A stretch of DNA of 64,000 bases. It comes from Riemerella anatipestifer ATCC 11845 = DSM 15868. Lineage in GTDB: Bacteria; Bacteroidota; Bacteroidia; Flavobacteriales; Weeksellaceae. This document shows, in pieces, positions 27,355-36,293 of the stretch. The DNA is taken from contig NC_017045.1 in assembly GCF_000252855.1 (NCBI RefSeq), positions 930,001 to 994,000 of the forward strand, given 5' to 3'. Below the pieces are notes generated by a model. It was not told where the DNA came from and did not search any database. It was given only the letters and a program-made list of their open reading frames with translations. The translations under genes were made by a program, and so were the position numbers. Every line of letters starts with the position of its first letter. Within the stretch, counting starts at the first letter, position 1.

Positions 27355-27585
27355 TTATTGTTTTCCCTGTTTTTGAAGCATTTCCAAAATCTTGTCCATA
27401 GTAATCATTTCGGAAATTTCTTCTGGCTCAAAAGATACATCAAAAGACTCTTCTATCTCTACAATAAGGTTAAGATGACGGAGCGAATCCCAATTTTCTA
27501 CCGTTTCTTGTGAAATTTCTTGTGGAAAGCTATTCTCATCCATCTCAAAAACTTCTGCCATTATTTTAATTATTTTCTCTTTCAT
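27355..27585 (-). CDS. acyl carrier protein
   Basis: A 76-residue acidic helical protein with NWDSLRHLNLIVEIEESFDV. Serine 34 of the DSL motif is the expected 4'-phosphopantetheine attachment site. It is distinct from the second ACP of the block at 30,648 and from a general fatty-acid ACP, which would normally sit with fabF. It is placed 8 bases after the FkbH-like gene and 7 before the FabG-like gene, suggesting a dedicated carrier for the acyl group assembled here. Confidence 0.9.
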   Translation of the reverse strand: MKEKIIKIMAEVFEMDENSFPQEISQETVENWDSLRHLNLIVEIEESFDVSFEPEEISEMITMDKILEMLQKQGKQ

Positions 27586-27593
27586 AAGGCTTT

Positions 27594-29180
27594 CTATTTA
27601 AATGTTATTTTGTAATAATCTTTCATTTGTAATTTTTCAGAATGCTCTAAGCGATACTTTTTAACACCGTCAGTCGTCGTTTCTATTAGAGTAAATCCTA
27701 CTTTTTCTAAAAAATTAGTTGCCATTGCATTTTTTTTAGTTGGGATAAACTCTGCCGTAATATTGCTAAGCTGTTTTTCTTTTTTAATTTTATCAATCAA
27801 TGCCAAAAGTACCGTTTTTTCTATCTCTCGACCTAATATTCTACAACTCAAAAGATACGAATCTAGATGTAAACACTGCTCTTTTTCTGTAATAATCGCA
27901 GCAATGGTAATACCATTATCTCCAAATTTATCCTTTACATGGGCACAATAGATAGATGCTCCCTGCGATAACATATATTGTAACTGCTCTTGTGTGTATC
28001 TTCTGGTTGTAAGATTGAACTGATTGGTTTTTTGTGTCATTTGAGCAATTCTGGAAATATTACTTTCATTGGCTTGAATAATGTCTATCTCCATGCCCAA
28101 ACTCGACAAATAGTCGTCCATATCATCAAAGGCTTTCTTACTTTCGTTGCGGAAGAAATTTTGTTTATACTGTTCTGTTTTCTTCATATCCTCCGCAGAA
28201 AACTCATATGCCATAAAATAATCGTGGTATACCTGCCAAAAAAAGTTAACCAACTCATAAGGTTTATCCGGAAAATCAGGCACCGCCACCTCTGGCAAAA
28301 ACTCCTTTACCAATCCTCTTTCTACAGGATTATCGTCTATAAAAACAAAACTATCCGTGCCAATATTCAACTCTTCGGCTATGGATTTAATATTCGATGC
28401 CTTATCCTGCCAATTAATTCGATACGCCGAAAGCACATTACTATTAATCAAATGATTAGGATTTTTGTCCCAAACCTCTTGTACATCTTTTAAGTTATTT
28501 TTGCTACAAACAGCCAATATCACTCCTTTCTCCGAAAGCTTTAAAAGCAGTTTCTGAAAGCTTTGAAAACAAATTCCTGGATAATCCATACCCAATTTAA
28601 TACCAAAAGGACCTTCTTCGCCCACAACCCCTCCCCACAAGGTATTATCACAATCCAAAACAATACATTTTTTTCTCTTCAAATCCAACGCATGAGTTTG
28701 TTTATAAAACCAATCCTTAAATGCCTTGGAAAATTTGGGATTGTAAGGCATTTGAGAGGTAAAAAAGAAACGCCATTCTATAATAGGCAGTTTTTGTTCT
28801 TGTAAAAAGCGATTGATATCCAATATCTTCACATGACCATATTGAGCCGATTTTTCTTGCAAAAACTGTATATTAAAAGAATCTATTGCATTCAAAAGTT
28901 CGGGTGTTTTGATATTCCAATCTCGATTGGTATCTCGATACAGAGTAAAGATTATGACCCTACCTGTGAGTCCCGAATGTAGAATAAAATTAATTTTAGA
29001 CTTTATATCCTCTATTTCGTTAATTTGCTCCTCTGGAGACAGTGAAGGATTTATCTGATAAAAGATTATATAATCGCTATGCCCTTGTGTAGGTTTACTA
29101 ACATCTCCATACCCACTAAAAACATCTTGAGCATCAAATAGATACTCTATCGTATAGTTTCTATATATATATTTTGACAT
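27594..29180 (-). CDS. FkbH-like HAD-IIIC protein with GNAT-like C-terminus
   Basis: The 528-residue protein has an N-terminal alpha/beta region, then a HAD domain with the DxDxT motif D176-C-D-N-T180 (KKCIVLDCDNTLWGG) and later VFIDDNPVERGLVKEFLPEV. A C-terminal acyltransferase-like part carries LDSYLLSCRILGREIEKTVL. This is the FkbH layout. Characterised members load a glyceryl group from 1,3-bisphosphoglycerate onto an ACP, releasing phosphate. Two ACP genes lie in the same block, one 8 bases downstream. The actual substrate here cannot be read from sequence. The gene begins 2 bases after the VOC gene. Confidence 0.87.
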   Translation of the reverse strand: MSKYIYRNYTIEYLFDAQDVFSGYGDVSKPTQGHSDYIIFYQINPSLSPEEQINEIEDIKSKINFILHSGLTGRVIIFTLYRDTNRDWNIKTPELLNAIDSFNIQFLQEKSAQYGHVKILDINRFLQEQKLPIIEWRFFFTSQMPYNPKFSKAFKDWFYKQTHALDLKRKKCIVLDCDNTLWGGVVGEEGPFGIKLGMDYPGICFQSFQKLLLKLSEKGVILAVCSKNNLKDVQEVWDKNPNHLINSNVLSAYRINWQDKASNIKSIAEELNIGTDSFVFIDDNPVERGLVKEFLPEVAVPDFPDKPYELVNFFWQVYHDYFMAYEFSAEDMKKTEQYKQNFFRNESKKAFDDMDDYLSSLGMEIDIIQANESNISRIAQMTQKTNQFNLTTRRYTQEQLQYMLSQGASIYCAHVKDKFGDNGITIAAIITEKEQCLHLDSYLLSCRILGREIEKTVLLALIDKIKKEKQLSNITAEFIPTKKNAMATNFLEKVGFTLIETTTDGVKKYRLEHSEKLQMKDYYKITFK

Positions 29181-29182
29181 TA

Positions 29183-29578
29183 TTATTTTTCTAAAAATTC
29201 TATTAAACCTAAATGTGTATTGTACATAAAACTAATTCTTCTATTGTTAAATGCTACTGCAGGCGTTGGGGCTAACACTAACAAAAATTTCTTTTTTTTG
29301 AAATCCTCTATTGTAACATCTAAATCCTCTACCTCATAACAAATGTGATAGAGGGAAGCTCCATTTTTTTGTAATATTTTCGTTACTGGGCTATCGTTTT
29401 TGTCCAATGGAGATACCAGCTCTATTAAATGACTCGTATCATTACCGATGAACAAAAGCTCTACCCCTTGTATGGGATCTATAATTTTTTCACTAGTCGC
29501 TGTGTAGCCTATTTTTTCAAATTCTTTTAGGCTTTTATCTATAGACTTGGTTGCAAAACCGTAATGATGTAGTTTCAT
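29183..29578 (-). CDS. VOC-fold protein (methylmalonyl-CoA epimerase-like)
   Basis: A 131-residue protein of the vicinal-oxygen-chelate fold: MKLHHYGFATKSIDKSLKEF at the start, HLIELVSP with the central glutamate, LYHICYEVEDLD with the third ligand, and HLGLIEFLEK at the end. The four metal positions (H near the N-terminus, E54, H78, E128 approximately) match methylmalonyl-CoA epimerase and glyoxalase I. In this block it may epimerise an alpha-substituted acyl thioester. It lies between the KAS III gene and the FkbH-like gene with short gaps on both sides. Confidence 0.8.
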   Translation of the reverse strand: MKLHHYGFATKSIDKSLKEFEKIGYTATSEKIIDPIQGVELLFIGNDTSHLIELVSPLDKNDSPVTKILQKNGASLYHICYEVEDLDVTIEDFKKKKFLLVLAPTPAVAFNNRRISFMYNTHLGLIEFLEK

Positions 29579-29592
29579 TGTTCAGTGTTTTT

Positions 29593-30645
29593 TTAGATTT
29601 CTTGTAAATCCGAAATATGTGTCCCATCTAAGTTTAAAATAGCAGCTCCCCAAGATAATCCAGCACCAAATCCACTAATTAACACTCTTTTTCTCTCGCT
29701 TTGCCAATTTTTTAGTTCACTAACAATGGTAAGCGGTATGGTAGCAGAGCTTGTATTTCCAAATTTATCTAAACTATATGGAACATTATCTGAACGATAC
29801 TTCAATTTCTTAGTAAAGAAATCCGTCATAAATTTATTGGCTTGATGAAATATGATTTTATCAATATCCTCCAATGCTATTTCGCATTTTTCCGTGATTT
29901 CTTTAATGCTTTTAGGAACTACTTTCATAGTAAAATTGAATACATCGATTCCATTCATATATATCTGAGTATCATCACCCAAACTACCGTCCTCTCTTTC
30001 ATATTCTTGAAAAGACTGATGCGTGGTAGGCACTCTACATCCTCCCGCTTTTATCATAACAGCATCCCAACCTGATCCGTCGGTTTTTAGTAAACTAGAA
30101 AAATGTTCTCCCTCTTTCTTTTCTAACAAAGTAGCCGTACCTGCATCTCCGTAAAGCAACGCATTGGTTTTATCTTTAGGATTTACTATTTTAGAAAATG
30201 TTTCGCCATCTAAAAGCAACACTCTACGCACATTAGGTAGATTAAGGTAAGTAAAAGCCGTTGTTAAAGCGTATACATAGCCACTACAAGCCAAAGTAAC
30301 ATCAAAACAAGCACAATCTTTACTAAGTCCTAATTTTTGTTGCAATATCGGTGCTGTGGCAGGAATTTTATAATCGCTGGTTTGAGACATAAATATCAAC
30401 ACATCTATACTTTCTCTATCTATTTCCAAATCGGCAAATAGTTTTTCAGCAGCCTTCATGCACAAATCAGATGCCGTTATACTAGCATCAGCGATTCTTC
30501 GTTCTTTAATACCAACGGAGTTAATAATTTTCTCTAACTCTTCCTGAGGAAAAATATTTGTAAGGCTTTCATTTTTTACGACTTTTTTAGGCACACAAGC
30601 TGCGATACCCTTGATATGTACATTAGGAATTTGTAAAAATGCCAT
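29593..30645 (-). CDS. beta-ketoacyl-ACP synthase III family protein
   Basis: The 350-residue thiolase-fold enzyme keeps the full condensing triad: C120 (FDVTLACSGYVYAL), H267 (IIFHQAN) and N297 (KFGNTSSATIP). FabH-type enzymes condense a starter acyl-CoA or acyl-ACP with malonyl-ACP. Some relatives in secondary metabolism act as acyl transferases instead, often with Asp in place of Asn; here Asn is retained. The gene starts 2 bases after an ACP gene. The housekeeping fabH of flavobacteria usually lies elsewhere, next to plsX and rpmF, so this is probably a dedicated paralogue. Confidence 0.88.
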   Translation of the reverse strand: MAFLQIPNVHIKGIAACVPKKVVKNESLTNIFPQEELEKIINSVGIKERRIADASITASDLCMKAAEKLFADLEIDRESIDVLIFMSQTSDYKIPATAPILQQKLGLSKDCACFDVTLACSGYVYALTTAFTYLNLPNVRRVLLLDGETFSKIVNPKDKTNALLYGDAGTATLLEKKEGEHFSSLLKTDGSGWDAVMIKAGGCRVPTTHQSFQEYEREDGSLGDDTQIYMNGIDVFNFTMKVVPKSIKEITEKCEIALEDIDKIIFHQANKFMTDFFTKKLKYRSDNVPYSLDKFGNTSSATIPLTIVSELKNWQSERKRVLISGFGAGLSWGAAILNLDGTHISDLQEI

Positions 30646-30647
30646 TA

Positions 30648-30881
30648 TTATTCGGTTTTATCTTTTACTATTTCATAAATATCGCGTACCAGAGTAGCCC
30701 CTTTGATATCGTTATGTGTAAGAGTTACCTCATATTCTTCTTCCACTACAGCAAGTAATCCCAAAGCAGTAAGGGAACTCCACTCTTCAAAATTTTTGAA
30801 TTCGGTATCCATGGTTATTTCTTCCAATTCAACTTCATCGAATATAGAAGCAAAATGCTCTAAAAAAGTTTGTTCATTCAT
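30648..30881 (-). CDS. acyl carrier protein, divergent
   Basis: A 77-residue acidic helical protein. The usual DSL motif is SSL here (FEEWSSLTALGLLA, serine 36 being the likely phosphopantetheine site), so the aspartate before the serine is replaced. It stands 11 bases after the pglD-like gene and 2 before the KAS III gene, inside the acyl-assembly block. Two different ACPs in one block suggest one for loading and one for extension or transfer, but this is inference. Confidence 0.83.
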   Translation of the reverse strand: MNEQTFLEHFASIFDEVELEEITMDTEFKNFEEWSSLTALGLLAVVEEEYEVTLTHNDIKGATLVRDIYEIVKDKTE

Positions 30882-30892
30882 TGTATTTTATT

Positions 30893-31534
30893 TTAAAAAT
30901 TAACTCTTATAGCAGGGTTTCCAATATAAGTGGAATCGCTTTTAATACTTCTAAGTAATATGCTCCCTGCACCTAATATGTTATTGTTTCCTATCTTTTT
31001 TTGTTGAATAACCCCACAATTAAAACCTAAATAATTGAGATTACCTATTTCCACCCCTCCTGATATTTGCGCATTGGGACTCAATACATTAAAGTCTCCT
31101 ACCTTGCTATCATGCCCTATGGTAACCCTAGTATTAAAAATATTAAAATTACCTATGGTTACATTACAACTTAGCATAGTATTGGGAGCAAAAATATTTC
31201 CTTTTCCCAAAACTAAATTTTCTTTGTCATAAAATACCGCTGTGGGATGTATGATATTAGGGAAAGAAATATTATTGTTATTTAATAATGTACTTATCGT
31301 ACTTAGGTGTATGGGTTTCCCAACGGCAATAGCGACTTCTATGGAATAATCAATATTGTTCAAGCCCTCCACTTTTCCTAATACCTTACCATAGGCATTG
31401 CTTTTAACCAGTGTATCATCATCAAAAAAACCTATAAATTCAAAAGTTTGCTGCTGTGTAATCAACAAATCTTTCCAGATGCAAAATACCTCTTGCCCAA
31501 AACCTCCTGCTCCAATAATTGCTATTTTTTTCAT
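30893..31534 (-). CDS. pglD: sugar N-acyltransferase, PglD/NeuD-like
   Basis: The 213-residue protein combines an N-terminal Rossmann-like sugar-nucleotide part (KKIAIIGAGGFGQEVFCIW) with a left-handed beta-helix of hexapeptide repeats. The general-base histidine is expected at H141 (VTIGHDSKVGDF). PglD acetylates the 4-amino group of UDP-4-amino-4,6-dideoxy-GlcNAc using acetyl-CoA. Here it is followed directly by an ACP gene and a KAS III gene, so it may take a different acyl donor. It overlaps nothing and lies 2 bases after the pglC-like gene. Confidence 0.86.
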   Translation of the reverse strand: MKKIAIIGAGGFGQEVFCIWKDLLITQQQTFEFIGFFDDDTLVKSNAYGKVLGKVEGLNNIDYSIEVAIAVGKPIHLSTISTLLNNNNISFPNIIHPTAVFYDKENLVLGKGNIFAPNTMLSCNVTIGNFNIFNTRVTIGHDSKVGDFNVLSPNAQISGGVEIGNLNYLGFNCGVIQQKKIGNNNILGAGSILLRSIKSDSTYIGNPAIRVNF

Positions 31535-31536
31535 AA

Positions 31537-32142
31537 CTATTCATTCCCTTTAAATGGCTCTATAGTTGCCTGTCCTTCTTGGGAAATCCCCTCGGAGACA
31601 AAGACTTTCTTTACCGTTAATAATAAAATTTTGATATCCAAAGATAGTGAGATATTTTCTACATACCAAACATCGTATTCAAATTTTTGCTGCCACGAGA
31701 TAGCGTTTCTGCCGTTGACTTGAGCCCAACCTGTAATGCCAGGACGCACATTATGTCTTTTTTTCTGTTCCTCATTATATAATGGCAAATACTGTGGTAG
31801 TAGAGGTCTTGGACCAACTAAGCTCATATCTCCCTTAATTACATTTAATAGTTGCGGAATTTCATCTAACGATGTTTTTCTAACGAATTTACCTATTGCT
31901 GTTAAGCGTTCTGCATCAGACAATAAATTACCATTAGCATCTTTTTTATCATTCATTGTTTTGAACTTAATGATACTAAAAATACGTTCATTTTTCCCAG
32001 GTCTTTTCTGAAAAAAGAAAGGCTTCCCTTGGTTTGCAAAAAACAAACCTATTGTAACTAAAATAAAAACAGGACTTAATAGCAAGAAACCAACAAGAGC
32101 CAAAGTGAAATCCATAATAGGTTTAAAAAAATCTCTATACAT
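31537..32142 (-). CDS. pglC: undecaprenyl-phosphate sugar-1-phosphate transferase (PglC-like)
   Basis: A small monotopic phosphoglycosyl transferase of 201 residues: one N-terminal re-entrant helix, then [53 protein letters not shown] and [19 protein letters not shown] (seen in parts). The catalytic Asp-Glu is in SLDEIPQL. It resembles Campylobacter PglC closely, including YNEEQKKRH. It should attach the bacillosamine-type sugar phosphate to undecaprenyl phosphate at the cytoplasmic face and so start the repeat unit. It overlaps the preceding glycosyltransferase by 8 bases. Confidence 0.9.
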   Translation of the reverse strand: MYRDFFKPIMDFTLALVGFLLLSPVFILVTIGLFFANQGKPFFFQKRPGKNERIFSIIKFKTMNDKKDANGNLLSDAERLTAIGKFVRKTSLDEIPQLLNVIKGDMSLVGPRPLLPQYLPLYNEEQKKRHNVRPGITGWAQVNGRNAISWQQKFEYDVWYVENISLSLDIKILLLTVKKVFVSEGISQEGQATIEPFKGNE

Positions 32143-33292
32143 TCTCTCTAATTAGCTTATTATACTCTTTTAATAATTCTTCCCATACAAACTCACGCTG
32201 ATAACAGCTTACAATCATTTCTCTACTATTTTCTTTTAACCGTAAATACAAATTATCATCATCTATAATGATTTGCATAGCCTTTCGAAGACTTTCTACA
32301 TCTTTCGATGGAACAATTAACCCATTTTTGTTATTCTCTATAATTTCATTGCATCCATTAATGTTTGACACAATGCTTGGAAGTCCCATAGCTCCTGCCT
32401 GCATAACTACATTAGGAAAGCCTTCCCGATAACTTGGAAACACAAGAGCATCAGCAATAGCAAAGTAAGGCCTTACATCTTTTTGAAATCCAACAGCTAT
32501 AATATTCTTATTCCTTTCAATTTCTTGAATAGTCTCAGTTTTTAAAGGATCTAAGTCTCTTTCTTCTGCTCCTACTAAAAGTAATTTAATATTTTGTTTC
32601 TGTATTTGTTTAAAAGCTTTTATTAACTCATTAATCCCTTTATCACCAACTAATCTACCTACAAAAATGTAAACAAAATCAGTATCTTTAATATCCAGTT
32701 CTTTCCTTAATTGCTTTTTCAATTCCTCACTTATTTGTTTGGGAGAAAAATGAGTGGTATTGATACCGTTTGAAGAACCATTCGCTATAATACTCAATTT
32801 ATCTATTGAAGTATATTTTTGCTCCACAATAAAATCATACAACCCCTTAGAATTCGGATACACTTTGGTAGCACAAGCATAAGTCAATTTTTCTACAAAA
32901 TCCAATAATTTACGCTTACCTCCTTTGGTTTCCATCAGAGGTAGACCCGCCACTGTATGTAAACGAATAGGAACTCCTGCTAATTTAGATGCCAACATCC
33001 CAATCAACCCTGCTTTTGGTGTATGTGTATGAACGATACAAGGCTTCTCTCTCCTAAACAAGAGCCACATTTTCCAAAGTGATTTTAAATCTTGAAAAGG
33101 CGTTATTTTTCTTGACATCTCAACTGCGGAAACACATACTTCCTCTTCCTCCTCTACCAACTGAAGTTCTTTTCCGAAAGATGAAATACCCCAAACATCA
33201 AAATGGTCAGACATATACCTCAGTTGTCCTCTCAGCAAAGCATAAAGAGAAATAGGAACTGTGGTTACTCTAAATAATTTTCTTTTCTGCAT
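32135..33292 (-). CDS. glycosyltransferase family 4
   Basis: A 385-residue GT-B enzyme. The N-terminal domain contains [30 protein letters not shown]; the C-terminal domain has [21 protein letters not shown] and the donor-site block [28 protein letters not shown] with its E-x7-E-type acidic residues. The profile resembles PglA/WbpH-type transferases that add a HexNAc to the undecaprenyl-linked first sugar. It overlaps pglC by 8 bases, supporting a role at the second step. Donor and acceptor cannot be read from sequence. Confidence 0.87.
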   Translation of the reverse strand: MQKRKLFRVTTVPISLYALLRGQLRYMSDHFDVWGISSFGKELQLVEEEEEVCVSAVEMSRKITPFQDLKSLWKMWLLFRREKPCIVHTHTPKAGLIGMLASKLAGVPIRLHTVAGLPLMETKGGKRKLLDFVEKLTYACATKVYPNSKGLYDFIVEQKYTSIDKLSIIANGSSNGINTTHFSPKQISEELKKQLRKELDIKDTDFVYIFVGRLVGDKGINELIKAFKQIQKQNIKLLLVGAEERDLDPLKTETIQEIERNKNIIAVGFQKDVRPYFAIADALVFPSYREGFPNVVMQAGAMGLPSIVSNINGCNEIIENNKNGLIVPSKDVESLRKAMQIIIDDDNLYLRLKENSREMIVSCYQREFVWEELLKEYNKLIRENV

Positions 33293-33299
33293 ACTTAAT

Positions 33300-35189
33300 T
33301 TACTCTAAATGCATATTAAAATACCACTTCTGAAAGCAGTAAAGCGTCCAAACACGGAATGTATTATCTTCTATTTCATTTAAATGATTGTAAACCAATT
33401 TTTGGATTTCTAGAACATTAAAAAGACCTTGTTTCTCCAATTTTTCTGTTACTACGTAAGACATTAATTCCTCTTTAAGTGTAGATTTTAACCAATCCCC
33501 AACAGGTACTCCAAAACCTTTCTTTGATTTCTCTAAAAAACCTTCTGGAAATTTATCCTCAAAAGCCTTCTTTAGTATATACTTTTTATTATTCCCATTA
33601 AGCAAATAATGCTCTGGAAGAGTGTGAGAATAATCCCAAAGTTTTTTATTTAAAAAGGGCGCCCTACATTCCAACGAAGTCAACATACTTGTCCGATCCA
33701 CTTTTACAATCATATCTCCTTCCAAACTTATCATTCTATCCACATTACGAAAATCGTTAAGTGTTTTAGGATTAGGTATTCTCTCTTTGTAAAGACTCAA
33801 AGCATCTTTTACTAACCATTCTTTCCTAAGAAAACGTGATAGTTCAGGCTCTTGAAAACCTAACTTAACCATATTATAGTAAAACTCTCCCCCGTAGTCA
33901 ATGGCATTAACTGCTTTTCGCACTTTAAATTTCAATCCCCGCTGATCCTCTTTTTGTTTAGTTAAAAAGTCTGACACTTTTTTTATCGTACAATGCAAAG
34001 CCTTTGGCACTATTTGCGTATATCTTTCATTTATTTTTCCTATAAGATATTTGTTATATCCTCCAAAGACTTCATCTCCTCCATCTCCTGTCAGAGCTAC
34101 TTTTACATATTCACTAGTTTTTTTTGCCACAAAAAAACTAGGCAATGCAGAAGAGTCAGCAAACGGCTCGTCAAAATTCTGTAGTACAGAAGTTATTTCG
34201 TCTTCTAAATCTTGTTCTTTAAGTATAAATTGATGATGTGTAGAGCCTATCTGCTTAGCTACAATTTTTGATTTATCCGACTCGTCAAACGATTTTTTAT
34301 CATAGCCAATAGAAAAAGTATTAATCTTTTGCCCCATTTCTTCAGCTAAACAAACCGTTACAATAGAAGAATCTACTCCACCAGACAAAAAAGTACCTAT
34401 GGGAACATCAGAAATACTTCTAGAAAGAACACTTTCCTTTACCAAATCCCTCAATTCCTTCTTAGCATCATCAAATGAAATCTCTCTCTTATCAAATTTA
34501 CCTTCAATATGTATTTTTTCTAATCTAAATTCATTCGCAACCAAATCATACTCTATAAAGTGATTGGGTTCTAACTTATAGACTCCCTCATAAATTGTAA
34601 AAGGTGCGGGTATATAAGTCAACTGAAAGTAAAGATTTAATCCTTCTTTAGAAATAACTCGTTCTTCTTCTGAAACCGACATTAAAGATTTTAACTCCGA
34701 ACACCAAATAAGTCCTCCCTTTGAATTCTGATAATATAGGGGTTTCTCCCCAAAGAAGTCCCTTGCTATAAATACTTTATTAATAGACTTATCATAAATA
34801 GAGAAAGCAAACATTCCGTCTAACATTTTGAATGCCTCTTTCCCATAAACTTCATATAACCTTAGTATAACTTCGGTGTCAGAATTGGTTTTAAAGGTTT
34901 TTCCTACGGATAAAAGCTGCTTTCTTAAACTTTGATAATTATAAATTTCACCATTAAAAACGATAACCTTAGTTCCATCCTCTGAAAAAATAGGTTGCTT
35001 ACCACTAGACAAGTCAATAATAGAAAGCCTACGCATAGCAAACCCTATAACATTTTGCTCTTTTTGCTCTACAAAGAACCCATCTTCATCTGGTCCACGA
35101 TGAAAAATTCTTTGATTCATTATTTCCAGCTTCTTTATCGCTGAATCAGAATTTATATCTTTTAAAATAAGTCCATTAATACCGCACAT
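33300..35189 (-). CDS. asnB: asparagine synthase (glutamine-hydrolysing) type amidotransferase
   Basis: From ATG 35189 the protein starts MCGINGLILKD, placing the catalytic cysteine at position 2 as in all class II glutamine amidotransferases (the frame also has a TTG one codon earlier). The C-terminal synthetase domain has the ATP loop GTFLSGGVDSSIV and VALTGDGGDEVFGGYNKY. At 629 residues it fits the AsnB_2 subfamily often found in surface-polysaccharide loci, where some members amidate uronic acids. UDP-GalNAcA genes (tviB, tviC) in the same locus make that role plausible here. Confidence 0.9.
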   Translation of the reverse strand: MCGINGLILKDINSDSAIKKLEIMNQRIFHRGPDEDGFFVEQKEQNVIGFAMRRLSIIDLSSGKQPIFSEDGTKVIVFNGEIYNYQSLRKQLLSVGKTFKTNSDTEVILRLYEVYGKEAFKMLDGMFAFSIYDKSINKVFIARDFFGEKPLYYQNSKGGLIWCSELKSLMSVSEEERVISKEGLNLYFQLTYIPAPFTIYEGVYKLEPNHFIEYDLVANEFRLEKIHIEGKFDKREISFDDAKKELRDLVKESVLSRSISDVPIGTFLSGGVDSSIVTVCLAEEMGQKINTFSIGYDKKSFDESDKSKIVAKQIGSTHHQFILKEQDLEDEITSVLQNFDEPFADSSALPSFFVAKKTSEYVKVALTGDGGDEVFGGYNKYLIGKINERYTQIVPKALHCTIKKVSDFLTKQKEDQRGLKFKVRKAVNAIDYGGEFYYNMVKLGFQEPELSRFLRKEWLVKDALSLYKERIPNPKTLNDFRNVDRMISLEGDMIVKVDRTSMLTSLECRAPFLNKKLWDYSHTLPEHYLLNGNNKKYILKKAFEDKFPEGFLEKSKKGFGVPVGDWLKSTLKEELMSYVVTEKLEKQGLFNVLEIQKLVYNHLNEIEDNTFRVWTLYCFQKWYFNMHLE

Positions 35190-35246
35190 CAATATTTTTT
35201 TTCAAAATTACAACTATTATCTTAATAATTAAAAAATTATATAATA

Positions 35247-36293
35247 CTACTGCACTGGTTTGGAAGATTTAGAATACAAGATTACCCCAATGAAAATAAA
35301 TGGTAAAATCATTACTTTCATTCTATTAGCTAATCCCAAATTATATATGTATACTGATATAATAATCCAAATAGCTACTCCAAGCGTTATGAATAAATTA
35401 TTTTTCCGTTTTGCTCTAATAATATAAAAACCTAATATAAAAACAGTGTAAATGAGAAGTATTAGATTTTCCATGGACGCTAAATTCTGTGTGTAGCCTT
35501 TTGCATCAAAAAATAATGGACGATACATTAGCATTAAAAAACGTTCGTAAAAATAGGTTTCACCTAATCTGATAGGACTATGCCCCAAGCCATTACGCAG
35601 AAAGTTAAATTGTCCAAAACTGGTTACAAATTCCAATAAATTTTGAAGTGGAGATATCTTGAAGTGAAAAAAAATCAAAGCACAAAATATCAACATGAAC
35701 ACAAATATTAGAAGTGAAATTTTTTGTTTTGTACTAAGATAATAATAATACCCACGGTGATAAAACAGAGTTACAATTAGAATAACTATTGCTATATGTG
35801 GGCGAATAAACATGAGGGCTAGAAATAAAAACTGTAACCTAAATTTTTCTTTTTTTATTGAAAAAACTAAACCACAAATGAGAAAGAAGAAAACAGAATC
35901 TTTACTGATAAAACAAGTCCAATAATGTATAGATGGCAATAAAAATAAAAGTAATACGCTCAAGTATGATAAAGAATTATTACAAGTTTCCTCTTTGACT
36001 ACGAGATATAAAAAATAATATCCTGCCAGAGAAATAAATGAGAAAAAAAGGGTCAAAACTTCGTAAGTTATGCCAAATTTCACAGGGATTGAGAGAGCAG
36101 CTGCTAAAATTGTAATCCCCCAGTCTCCTCCTTTTTGAAATTCAGCTCCTGCTAACTTAAAAATTCTATGTGAATCTAAATGTCCAAAATTATCAGGACT
36201 ATTTAAAACTAAGCCTAAAATTATTAAATGGAATAAAATACAACATCCAAAAACAATCTTATAAAAACTTTCTCCCTTTACTTCTGTTTGCAT
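35247..36293 (-). CDS. multi-pass membrane protein, candidate oligosaccharide-repeat polymerase
   Basis: The 348-residue protein is mostly hydrophobic helices (about ten segments) with a larger polar loop around residues 200-255. IHYWTCFISKDSVFFFLICGLVF and LMFIRPHIAIVILIV resemble motifs of Wzy-like polymerases and of related membrane glycan enzymes. The fold is poorly conserved, so the call depends on topology and on position among glycosyltransferases. The locus has a second candidate at 39,386. The gene is very AT-rich, like its neighbours up to 42,868. Confidence 0.6.
   Translation of the reverse strand: MQTEVKGESFYKIVFGCCILFHLIILGLVLNSPDNFGHLDSHRIFKLAGAEFQKGGDWGITILAAALSIPVKFGITYEVLTLFFSFISLAGYYFLYLVVKEETCNNSLSYLSVLLLFLLPSIHYWTCFISKDSVFFFLICGLVFSIKKEKFRLQFLFLALMFIRPHIAIVILIVTLFYHRGYYYYLSTKQKISLLIFVFMLIFCALIFFHFKISPLQNLLEFVTSFGQFNFLRNGLGHSPIRLGETYFYERFLMLMYRPLFFDAKGYTQNLASMENLILLIYTVFILGFYIIRAKRKNNLFITLGVAIWIIISVYIYNLGLANRMKVMILPFIFIGVILYSKSSKPVQ

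Noticed and set aside
26604-30881. Block read as an ordinary fatty-acid synthesis cluster
   Set aside because: There is no fabF, fabD, fabZ or fabI, the KAS III lies with FkbH and VOC proteins, and the block is enclosed by pglD and pglE.
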